This document shows, piece after piece, positions 33,047 through 39,802 of a DNA stretch of 49,974 bases; the stretch's first letter is position 1; every line of letters starts with the position of its first letter. Source of the DNA: Catenulispora pinistramenti (GTDB taxonomy: Bacteria > Actinomycetota > Actinomycetes > Streptomycetales > Catenulisporaceae); the NCBI RefSeq assembly GCF_018274385.1, contig NZ_JAAFYZ010000060.1, forward strand, positions 1-49,974. The letters are read 5' to 3'. The translations under genes and the position numbers were made by a program. The notes under the pieces are model-generated. The model had not been told where the DNA came from. It did no database searches and was given only the letters and a program-made list of their open reading frames with translations.

Positions 33047-33877
33047 ATGGACAGCTTCCGCTTCGAGGGCCACGACGTCGGCTACCTGCGGGCCGGCTCA
33101 GGCGAGCCGATCGTGTTCCTGCACAACGGCGGAACCACGCACCGCATCTGGACCCCGCAGATCGAGCACTTCGCCGCCACGCACGACGTCATCGCGCCGG
33201 ACATGCTCGGCTACGGCGCGTCGGACAAACCGCGGGTGGATTACACGCTCGATCTCTACACGCGCATGCTCGCCGCCCTCATCGAGCACTTGGATCTGCG
33301 CGCCGTCACGTTGGTCGGCAACTGCGTCGGCGCCGCGACCGCGCTACGCTACGCGGCCGGCGAGCCCGGGCCCGGCCGCGTAAAGCAGGTCATCGCCATC
33401 AATATCCTGACACCCGACACCGTCGCCCGCGGCGCCCTGGGCCCCTTCGTCGGTCTGGCACGGCGCAGCGCGCTGGCGGCGAAGTCCCTCGGCCGGCTGC
33501 CGGTGCCCGCCGCCATCAGCAGCCGCGTCTTCCAACGGACGCACTTCGTCGACCCGGCGCGCGTCGACCGCTCCATCCTCGCCGACCTCCGCGGACGCTA
33601 CCGCGACCGGGCCCAGAACCGAGTCCTGATGAGCCTGGCGGCCAACATGCGCAGCTTCACCGCCGCCGACCCCGTCGCCGATGTCAAGGTGCCGGTACTG
33701 ACCGTCTGGGCCGCGTCCAACCGCATCCTGCCGCTGTCCGCGGGACGGCGGCTCGGCCCGGCGTCGCAGCCCTCGATCATCGTCCCCGGCGGCCACCTCG
33801 CGATGCTGGAGCAGCCCGAGGCGGTCATCGCGGCGATCGAGTCAACGTTCGCGGACGCACAGGGGTCCGAGAAATAG
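33047..33877 (+). CDS. alpha/beta-hydrolase with a cysteine at the nucleophile position
   Basis: 276 residues. The fold is clear: GEPIVFLHNGGTTHRIW (oxyanion region), VIAPDMLGYGASDKP, LVGNCVGAATALRYA (nucleophile elbow), and PGGHLAMLEQPE with the catalytic His. The elbow carries C93 where a Ser or Asp is usual. The strand that normally holds the acid reads WAASNRILP, with Asn where Asp is common. The enzyme may use a Cys-His pair or have a non-hydrolytic role. ATG 33047 lacks a ribosome site. It is convergent with the MarR gene, with 9 bases between. Confidence 0.85.
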   Translation: MDSFRFEGHDVGYLRAGSGEPIVFLHNGGTTHRIWTPQIEHFAATHDVIAPDMLGYGASDKPRVDYTLDLYTRMLAALIEHLDLRAVTLVGNCVGAATALRYAAGEPGPGRVKQVIAINILTPDTVARGALGPFVGLARRSALAAKSLGRLPVPAAISSRVFQRTHFVDPARVDRSILADLRGRYRDRAQNRVLMSLAANMRSFTAADPVADVKVPVLTVWAASNRILPLSAGRRLGPASQPSIIVPGGHLAMLEQPEAVIAAIESTFADAQGSEK

Positions 33878-33886
33878 ACCTCGCGC

Positions 33887-34501
33887 TCAACCGCCGTCCT
33901 CGGTCGCCTTCTGGATTCGATGGCCGGTCCCGCCGTCGAGACGCTCCTGCCAGTCGGTGAGCAGCTTCTCAAGGGCTTGCCGTTCCTCACCTGCGAGCAG
34001 CCCGAGAAGCCGGTGCTCGTTGCGCATATGCGCGGCGAAAGCCTCATCGATCAGCCGGCGGCCGGCTTCGGTGAGGGCGACCATGCGCCCCCGTCCGTCC
34101 TCCTCGGTACGACGGCGGCTGACGAGCCCGGCCCGCTCCAGGCGGTCGATCCGCTTGGTCATCGCGCCCGTGGTCACCATCGTGTGTGCGGCGAGTTCGC
34201 CCGGGGCCCGCTCGAAGGGGGCGCCCGCCCGGCGCAGCGCGGCCAGCACGTCGAACTCGCCCTCGCCGAGCCCGAAACGTTCATAGACCACGCGCAGCTC
34301 GGCGGTCAGGCGCGCCGCCAGCCGGTGCAGACGGCCGATCACCGCCTGCGGGGAGACGTCGAGATCGGGCCGCTCGCGGCGCCACTCGGCCTGGATCGCG
34401 GCCACGTGATCGGCGGGCGCGCTCGTCATACCGGTGTCCGCCGACACACCGATGTCCGCCGTCATACCGGTGTCCGCAGCCTGCTCCCTCTCCTGGTTCA
34501 C
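33887..34501 (-). CDS. MarR-family transcriptional regulator
   Basis: 204 residues. The MarR winged helix-turn-helix spans about 70-150 (LGEGEFDVLAALRRAGAPFERAPGELAAHTMVTTGAMTKRIDRLERAGLVSRRRTEEDGRG). An N-terminal tail of about 30 residues carries a repeated ADTGMT/ADIGVS motif from a DNA duplication. GTG 34501 has GGTGAGG just upstream. It is divergent from an EamA-type exporter, with two identical palindromes between the genes. It is probably autoregulated and represses the exporter until its drug-like ligand binds. Confidence 0.92.
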   Translation of the reverse strand: MNQEREQAADTGMTADIGVSADTGMTSAPADHVAAIQAEWRRERPDLDVSPQAVIGRLHRLAARLTAELRVVYERFGLGEGEFDVLAALRRAGAPFERAPGELAAHTMVTTGAMTKRIDRLERAGLVSRRRTEEDGRGRMVALTEAGRRLIDEAFAAHMRNEHRLLGLLAGEERQALEKLLTDWQERLDGGTGHRIQKATEDGG

Positions 34502-34519
34502 AACCTCACCCTACCTAGA

Positions 34520-34558
34520 TAACTTCCACGGAAGCTATATTAACTTCCATGGAAGCTA
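34520..34558. promoter_or_regulatory. twin MarR operators, one containing the exporter start codon
   Basis: TAACTTCCACGGAAGCTA (34520-34537) and TAACTTCCATGGAAGCTA (34541-34558) differ at one base and lie exactly 21 bp apart, two helical turns. The core CTTCCATGGAAG (34544-34555) is a perfect palindrome. Its ATG (34549) is the start codon of the exporter gene, so a bound dimer would cover the initiation site itself. Confidence 0.85.
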
Positions 34559-35460
34559 GTACTCGCTGGACCGCGCTGACCGCGATCCCGCCGATCGCCT
34601 GGGGCGCCAACTATTACGTCGCCCATGCCTACCTGCCGGCGGACCGGCCACTGTGGGGAGCCACCCTGCGCGCGCTACCGGCCGGACTCGTCCTGTTGGC
34701 CATCGCCCGCCGCCGACCGCACGGCCGGTGGTGGTGGCGCTCCGCCGTCCTCGGCCTGCTGAACACCGCGACGTTCTTCGTCCTGGTCTACATAGCCTCC
34801 ACACTCCTGCCGACCAGCATCGCCTCCACAGTCATGGCCGCCTCGCCGCTGGCGATGCTGCTGATCGCCTGGATGCTGGCCGGACAGCGGGCAACGCGCG
34901 CACACCTGATCGGCGCGGTGGCGGGCCTGGCCGGAGTAGCACTGATGCTGCTGGGCGGCGCCGGGGAGAAGGTCAGCCTGTCCGGCGTCCTGGCCTCCGC
35001 GGCGGCGATGCTCACCTCCACGGTCGGCTACGTGCTCTCAGCGCGCTGGCGCGACGGCGCGGACCCGCTGGCCATGACGGCGTGGCAGCTCACCATCGGC
35101 GGCCTGGCACTCCTTCCGCTCGCCGTCATCGCCGAGGGGGCGCCTCCCGTGGCGAAGCCGAGCGTGGTGCTGGCGTTCGGGTACGCCGCCTTGGTGGCGA
35201 CCGCGCTCGCCTTCGCCTTGTGGTTCGGCGGGCTGCGGCACCTGTCGGCCGGAACCGTGGGCCTGCTCGGGTTGCTCAATCCCCTGACCGGCGTGTTGCT
35301 GGGCACTCTGCTGGCCGGCGAAACGCTCGGCACCCGCCAATGGTGCGGACTGGCGCTGGTGATCGGCGGAATCCTGCTCGGACGGCAGCGCGCGCAGCCC
35401 CGCTCCCCGAAAGTCGCCGCCGAAAGCAGCCCCCGCGATATAGTCGGTTCCGACTATTAG
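34549..35460 (+). CDS. EamA/DMT-family membrane exporter
   Basis: 303 residues with ten predicted membrane helices in two EamA repeats (about 8-130 and 145-285). Typical motifs are AIPPIAWGANYYVAHAYLP at the start, SPLAMLLIAWMLAGQ at the end of repeat one, and LGLLNPLTGVLLGTLLAGETLGTRQWCGLALVIGGI at the end of repeat two. It probably exports small metabolites or drugs. The start codon lies within an operator palindrome and there is no ribosome site, which fits a leaderless message. The 3' end carries the PadR operator. Confidence 0.9.
   Translation: MEASTRWTALTAIPPIAWGANYYVAHAYLPADRPLWGATLRALPAGLVLLAIARRRPHGRWWWRSAVLGLLNTATFFVLVYIASTLLPTSIASTVMAASPLAMLLIAWMLAGQRATRAHLIGAVAGLAGVALMLLGGAGEKVSLSGVLASAAAMLTSTVGYVLSARWRDGADPLAMTAWQLTIGGLALLPLAVIAEGAPPVAKPSVVLAFGYAALVATALAFALWFGGLRHLSAGTVGLLGLLNPLTGVLLGTLLAGETLGTRQWCGLALVIGGILLGRQRAQPRSPKVAAESSPRDIVGSDY
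35440..35457. promoter_or_regulatory. PadR-type palindromic operator overlapping the exporter's 3' end
   Basis: ATAGTCGG and CCGACTAT form perfect 8-bp arms around TT. The site abuts the exporter stop codon (TAG 35458-35460) and lies 13-30 bases before the PadR start. Many PadR regulators bind such dyads to repress their own operon. Confidence 0.75.
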
Positions 35461-35469
35461 GGATCGGTG

Positions 35470-36111
35470 ATGTTGATGGCGAGACGAAGGGTCTCCAACC
35501 CGCTGGCGTTGGCGGTGCTCGGGCTGTTGCAGGAACAGTCGATGCACCCCTACGAGATGGCGTCCACCCTGCGGGAGCGCCACAAGGACGGCAGCTTCAA
35601 GGTCAACTCGGGGTCGTTGTACGACACGGTCGAGGCGCTGGTCCGGCACGGGTGGATCGAGCCGGTGCAGACGGCGCGCGACGGCCGGCGGCCGGAGCGG
35701 ACCGTGTACGCGCCGACGGAACTCGGCCAGGGGGAATTCGTGCGCTGGGTCGACGAGCTCGTCCGCACGCCGGTCGCGGAGTACCCGAAGTTCATCGCGG
35801 CCGTCTCCTACCTCGGCGCGCTCGGGCCGGACGGTGCGGCGGACGCGTTGACCGAGCGGGCCGGGCATCTGGTCCAGCGGATCGAGCAGACCCAGGCGGT
35901 ACTCGACCAGACGGTCGGCTCCGGCGCGGTTCCGCGGCTGTTCATGATCGAGGTCGAGTGCGCCTTGCACGCCTGGCGGGCCGAGCTCGACTGGACCCGG
36001 CGGACCGTCGCCGAGATCGGCGACGGCCGCCTGCCCTGGCCTCGGGTCGAACGCACCGAGCAAGGCTGGACCTGGTCGGCGGCCGACGACGGGAAGGGAT
36101 CCGAGCGATGA
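35470..36111 (+). CDS. PadR-family transcriptional regulator
   Basis: 213 residues from ATG 35470 (AGGGA 6 bases upstream; ATG 35476 also possible). The PadR winged helix-turn-helix occupies about 8-90: LALAVLGLLQEQSMHPYEMASTLRERHKDG, then VNSGSLYDTVEALVRHGWIEPV and TVYAPTELGQ. The C-terminal half is the helical dimerisation domain (Vir_act_alpha_C-like). It shares ATGA with the monooxygenase gene, so regulator and enzyme are translated as a coupled pair. It is probably autorepressed through the dyad at 35440. Confidence 0.92.
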   Translation: MLMARRRVSNPLALAVLGLLQEQSMHPYEMASTLRERHKDGSFKVNSGSLYDTVEALVRHGWIEPVQTARDGRRPERTVYAPTELGQGEFVRWVDELVRTPVAEYPKFIAAVSYLGALGPDGAADALTERAGHLVQRIEQTQAVLDQTVGSGAVPRLFMIEVECALHAWRAELDWTRRTVAEIGDGRLPWPRVERTEQGWTWSAADDGKGSER

Positions 36112-37637
36112 GTGAGACGGCAACGGATACCGAGGCACTAGCTATATCCACCGAGGTGCTGATCGTCGGAGCCGGGCCGGCCGGACTGTTGCTCGCCGCC
36201 GAATTACGGCTGGCCGGCGTCGACACGATCGTGATCGAGCGCCACGCCCGGCGGCCGGACTTCTGCCGGGGCTTCAATCTCAACGCCCGCGCCCTGGATC
36301 TGCTCGCGCGCCGCGGACTCGCCGACCGGTTCGTCAGCGAGGGCTGGCAGGTTCCGAACGCCCCGGTCTCGGGCCTGCCGGTGACGTTCCACCTCGCCGG
36401 CACCCACACCGACCATCCCTTCACCCTCGGCATCCCGCAGACCCGCGTCGAGGAGGTCCTTGAGGCCCACGCCGTCAGCCTGGGCGCCGACATCCGGCGC
36501 GGCCACGAACTCCGTGCCCTGCATCAGGTCGACCAGTCCGTGAGCGCCACCATCGCCACCGATGCCGGCGAGTACCGGGTGCGCGCCGCGTATCTGGCCG
36601 GCTGCGACGGCGGCCGCAGCACCGTGCGCAAACTGGCCGGCATCGACTTCCCCGGTACCGCCGCGACCCGCCACACCCTGCTCGGCGACGTCGAACTCAC
36701 CGATCCCGCGGCGCTGCCGTTCGGCGCCACCGACGGCCCCGGCGGCACGGTGTTCGCCATCCCCCGCCCCGGCTACGTACGGATCATCACCGCGGACCAG
36801 GATCCCCCGGCGGACAAGGACACCCCCGTCCCGCTGAGCCTGCTTCAGAACGCCGTCGACACCGCGCTCGGCCGGCACGTCGAGCTGCGCGCCGCACGCT
36901 GGCTGACGCGCTTCGGCGACGCCGCCCGGCAGGCCGCCGAATACGTGCGCGGCCGGATCGTCCTGGCCGGGGACGCCGCGCACATCCACCCGCCGGCCGG
37001 CGCGATCGGGGTCAACGTCGCCCTGGACGACGCCTTCAACCTCGGCTGGAAACTCGCCGCCACCGTCCGCGGCACCGCGCCGACGGGCCTGCTCGCCAGC
37101 TATCACACCGAGCGCCACGCGGCCGGTGCCCGGGTGCTGGCGAACACCCGGGCCCAAGTCCTCCTCGCCCAGGCCGACAGCCAGCTTCGGCCTCTGGTCG
37201 ACCTGCTCACCCGCGTCGCCAAGCACCCGGCTGGCAACCGCGCCTTCGTCGAGACCGTCACGGGCCTGGACACGCGATACGACATGCTGCCCGACGCCGA
37301 CCACCCCTGGCTCGGCAGACTGTGCCCCAACCTCGCGCTGGCCACCGACACTGGAGCCACCGACCTGGCCACGTTCCTGACCCCCGGCCGCGCATTACTG
37401 CTCGACCTGGCCGAGGGATCCGGCATCAGCGAGTCGGCACGCGGATGGGAAGACCGCGTCGATGTCGTCCGAGCCACCTGCCCGGAGCACCCCGAACTAC
37501 GTGCCGTCCTGGTCCGTCCGGACGGCCACATCGCTTGGCTCCAGACCACCGTCCACGATCACACCGACGGCATCCGGCAGGCACTGGAACGCTGGTTCGG
37601 TCCCGCCCTGCAAACCGCGGGCCTTCCAGCCGGGTAA
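36108..37637 (+). CDS. FAD-dependent aromatic/rifampicin-type monooxygenase
   Basis: 509 residues. GAGPAGLLLAAELRLAG (from residue 21) is the FAD Rossmann motif, GCDGGRSTVRKLAGI the DG motif, and GDAAHIHPPAGAIGVN (from about 288) the GD motif. The last reads AIGVN where relatives have GQGMN. A C-terminal thioredoxin-like domain (about 400-509) completes the MhpA/Rox-type class A hydroxylase. Such enzymes hydroxylate aromatic or polyketide substrates and can inactivate rifamycins. It follows PadR with a 4-base overlap, so it is the probable induced detoxifying enzyme. It is followed by a strong hairpin. Confidence 0.9.
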   Translation: MSETATDTEALAISTEVLIVGAGPAGLLLAAELRLAGVDTIVIERHARRPDFCRGFNLNARALDLLARRGLADRFVSEGWQVPNAPVSGLPVTFHLAGTHTDHPFTLGIPQTRVEEVLEAHAVSLGADIRRGHELRALHQVDQSVSATIATDAGEYRVRAAYLAGCDGGRSTVRKLAGIDFPGTAATRHTLLGDVELTDPAALPFGATDGPGGTVFAIPRPGYVRIITADQDPPADKDTPVPLSLLQNAVDTALGRHVELRAARWLTRFGDAARQAAEYVRGRIVLAGDAAHIHPPAGAIGVNVALDDAFNLGWKLAATVRGTAPTGLLASYHTERHAAGARVLANTRAQVLLAQADSQLRPLVDLLTRVAKHPAGNRAFVETVTGLDTRYDMLPDADHPWLGRLCPNLALATDTGATDLATFLTPGRALLLDLAEGSGISESARGWEDRVDVVRATCPEHPELRAVLVRPDGHIAWLQTTVHDHTDGIRQALERWFGPALQTAGLPAG

Positions 37638-37669
37638 GCACCCGCCGAACACCCGCCGAACCCGTCGTC

Positions 37670-37696
37670 AACCGCTCGGCCGGTCACCGAGCGGTT
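37670..37696. terminator. bidirectional hairpin between convergent genes
   Basis: AACCGCTCGG (37670-37679) pairs perfectly with CCGAGCGGTT (37687-37696) around a 7-base loop. It follows the monooxygenase gene by 32 bases, and its loop holds the TGA stop of the convergent methyltransferase, so it can end transcripts from both sides. Upstream, CACCCGCCGAA is duplicated at about 37639-37660. Confidence 0.8.
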
Positions 37697-38526
37697 CCCG
37701 CTCCGGCTCCCTTCCGGGCGAGAACGCCGAGGCTGGGCACGTTCGGAGTGTCGCCGTCTCTCAGGCTCGGCAGCCAGACGTCCACGTCGACCAGGCCCGG
37801 CGGCTGGATCTCCAGACCGGTCAGCCACGGCGCGATCTGCTCGGCGGATCGGGGCGTGAACGGCACGCCGGTGAACTGCAGGTAGTTCCGGGCCGCCTGC
37901 TGCTGCGCCGCCAGAGCGGCGCGGTCATGGCTGCCGTGCGAGATCGCGAGATAGCTGCCCGGCCCGCACGGCTCCATGAACGCCCGCACGATCCGCGCGG
38001 CGTCGGCATCGTCCGGGATGAAGTGCAGCACCGCGAACATCAGCACGGCGACCGGCTTGCTCCAGTCGATGGTGTCGCGCACCACCGGATGGTCCAGCAC
38101 CACCGGCGGCTCACGAAGATCGGCCAGCGCCGCGTGCGCAGTGGGGTTGTCGGCGAGCAGTGCCCGAGCGTGGGCGATGGCGACCGGATCCATGTCGATG
38201 TAGACGACCGTGGCCTCAGGAGCGACGGCCTGAGCGACTTCATGAACGTTGCCGGCCGTGGGAACGCCGGACCCGAGGTCGAGGAACTGCCGGATCCCAT
38301 AGGTGGTCACCAGTTCGTCGACGACATGCCGCAAGAACGCCCGATTGGCCCGAGCCCAGGCCGGCAAGGTCGGCAGCGCCTCCGCCGCACGCCGGCCGGC
38401 CTCACGGTCGGCTTCGAAGTTCTGCGAACCGCCAAGCCAGAAGTCATAGATCCGCGCGATACTCGCCCGGCTGGGGTCGACTTCGGGCAGGCTCAGCGCC
38501 AACTCGGCGGCGTCGATGGAGTCCAT
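37684..38526 (-). CDS. SAM-dependent methyltransferase, DUF574 family
   Basis: 280 residues from ATG 38526. The family signature is clear: PSRASIARIYDFWLGGSQNFEADREAGRRAA (about 17-48), ANRAFLRHVV, and QFLDLGSGVPTAGNVHEVAQ, the SAM-binding loop near 82-100. VVYIDMDPVA is the acidic SAM-ribose contact and FAVLHFIPD follows. These proteins are abundant in mycelial actinobacteria, often as many paralogues; the methyl acceptor is unknown. No ribosome site precedes the start, and TATTAG 5 bases upstream suggests a leaderless transcript. Confidence 0.9.
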   Translation of the reverse strand: MDSIDAAELALSLPEVDPSRASIARIYDFWLGGSQNFEADREAGRRAAEALPTLPAWARANRAFLRHVVDELVTTYGIRQFLDLGSGVPTAGNVHEVAQAVAPEATVVYIDMDPVAIAHARALLADNPTAHAALADLREPPVVLDHPVVRDTIDWSKPVAVLMFAVLHFIPDDADAARIVRAFMEPCGPGSYLAISHGSHDRAALAAQQQAARNYLQFTGVPFTPRSAEQIAPWLTGLEIQPPGLVDVDVWLPSLRDGDTPNVPSLGVLARKGAGAGTAR

Positions 38527-38530
38527 ACGC

Positions 38531-38536
38531 CTAATA
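38531..38536 (-). promoter_or_regulatory. -10 element of the DUF574 methyltransferase gene
   Basis: On the minus strand TATTAG lies 4-5 bases before ATG 38526. TTCATC about 16 bases further upstream could be the -35. The spacing implies a leaderless message. Confidence 0.4.
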
Positions 38537-38635
38537 GTGGCGCGGAATCGGCGATGAAGGTTGGTTGTGCTGGTCCGAACAGCCATAGCCGGTTCACGGG
38601 GATCGGCGGCCCGAACCGATCCCAGTCGGCGGCGC

Positions 38636-38663
38636 GGTCAGCGGTCAGCGATCAGCGATCAGC
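38636..38663. repeat. four tandem GRTCAGC heptamers
   Basis: GGTCAGC at 38636-38642 and 38643-38649, then GATCAGC at 38650-38656 and 38657-38663. The last unit contains the stop codon (TGA on the minus strand, 38661-38659) of the enolase-superfamily gene. The core matches the CACGRTCAGC array at 29539-29616, which also ends on a stop codon. Confidence 0.75.
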
Positions 38664-39768
38664 TGAACCCGGTAACCGTAACCACATCCGTCGTGTACCC
38701 CTCAACAACCTCCAGCATCGGCTCCAGCCCCAGACCCGGCCCGCCGGGAACCGCGATCCGGCCCTCGCTCATGCGGATCGGCGCCGTGACGTCGGTGGCG
38801 AAGTAGCGCTCGGAGGGGACGATGTCGGCGGGAAGTGTGAAGCCCGGCAGTGCCGCGAGCGCCAGGTTGGCCGCCTGCCCCAGCCCGGTCTCCAGCATCC
38901 CGCCGCACCACACCGGCACGCTGTGCGCGACGCAGACGTCGTGGATCCGTCGCGCCTCCAGGTAGCCGCCGACCCGGCCGGCCTTGATGTTGACGATCGC
39001 GCACGCCCCCAGGCCGATGGCGTCGGTGGCGGCGCGCGCGGAGGTGATGGACTCGTCCAGGCAGATCGGGGTGCGCAGCATGCGGGCCAGGGCGGCGTGG
39101 TCGCGCAGGTCCCCGGAGCCCAGCGGCTGCTCCAGCATCACCAGGTCGAAGGCGTCCAGGGCGGCCAGGTGGCGGGCGTCGGCGAGGGTGTAGGCGGCGT
39201 TGGCGTCGGCCTGGAGCGCGATGTCCGGGAAGCGCTCGCGGATCGCCCGGACCGGTTCGAGGTCCCAGCCCGGCTCGATCTTGAGCTTGATCCGGCGGTA
39301 GCCCTGGTCCACGTAGCCGGAGACCTCTGCGATGAGCAGACCGATCGTGTCAGCGATACCCACCGACACCCCGCAGTCCACGACCGTGCGGACCGCGCCG
39401 AGATGGTCGGCGTAGGAGGTCCTGCGCGCCCTGAGCCACGCGTCCATGACCGCCATCTCGACCGTCGCCTTGGCCATGGGGTGGCCGGGGAACGCCGCCA
39501 TCGCGGCAGCCGCCCGAGCCGGTGTGAGCTCGTCGAGCGCGGCCACCGCCGGCAGGAGGAAGCGCCGGATGATCTCCGCGGCGCCGTCGAGGTACTCCTC
39601 CGAGTAGCCGGGTTCGGGCATGGCGACGCACTCGCCCCAGCCCGGCCCCTCAGAGGTGTCGGCGCGCAGCAGCAGGATGTCACGATTCAGCTCAAGGCCC
39701 AGCGAGGTCCGGAAGGGCGTACTGAGCGGGATGTCGATCCGGCGCAGTTCGACGCGCTCGAGCTTCAT
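38659..39768 (-). CDS. menC: o-succinylbenzoate synthase / N-acylamino acid racemase (enolase superfamily)
   Basis: 369 residues from ATG 39768, the typical OSBS/NAAAR length. The complete catalytic set is visible: K161 and K163 in KLKIEPG, metal ligands D188 (ADANAAY), E213 (EQPL) and D238 (LDES), and K262 in NIKAGRVGG. These sit one residue from the numbering I recall for the Amycolatopsis NAAAR/OSBS enzyme. Family members make o-succinylbenzoate for menaquinone, racemise N-acylamino acids, or do both. No other men gene is present here, so the racemase role is just as plausible. It follows the GH89 gene on the same strand by 34 bases. Confidence 0.88.
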   Translation of the reverse strand: MKLERVELRRIDIPLSTPFRTSLGLELNRDILLLRADTSEGPGWGECVAMPEPGYSEEYLDGAAEIIRRFLLPAVAALDELTPARAAAAMAAFPGHPMAKATVEMAVMDAWLRARRTSYADHLGAVRTVVDCGVSVGIADTIGLLIAEVSGYVDQGYRRIKLKIEPGWDLEPVRAIRERFPDIALQADANAAYTLADARHLAALDAFDLVMLEQPLGSGDLRDHAALARMLRTPICLDESITSARAATDAIGLGACAIVNIKAGRVGGYLEARRIHDVCVAHSVPVWCGGMLETGLGQAANLALAALPGFTLPADIVPSERYFATDVTAPIRMSEGRIAVPGGPGLGLEPMLEVVEGYTTDVVTVTGFS

Positions 39769-39802
39769 GCCGTCATTCTGCCGCGAACCAGTCGCCTTAG
39801 CT

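Noticed and set aside
34653..37637. 994-codon frame read as a single fusion protein
   Set aside because: The upstream part is antiphase to the EamA and PadR genes. Only the portion from ATG 36108 matches a real protein.
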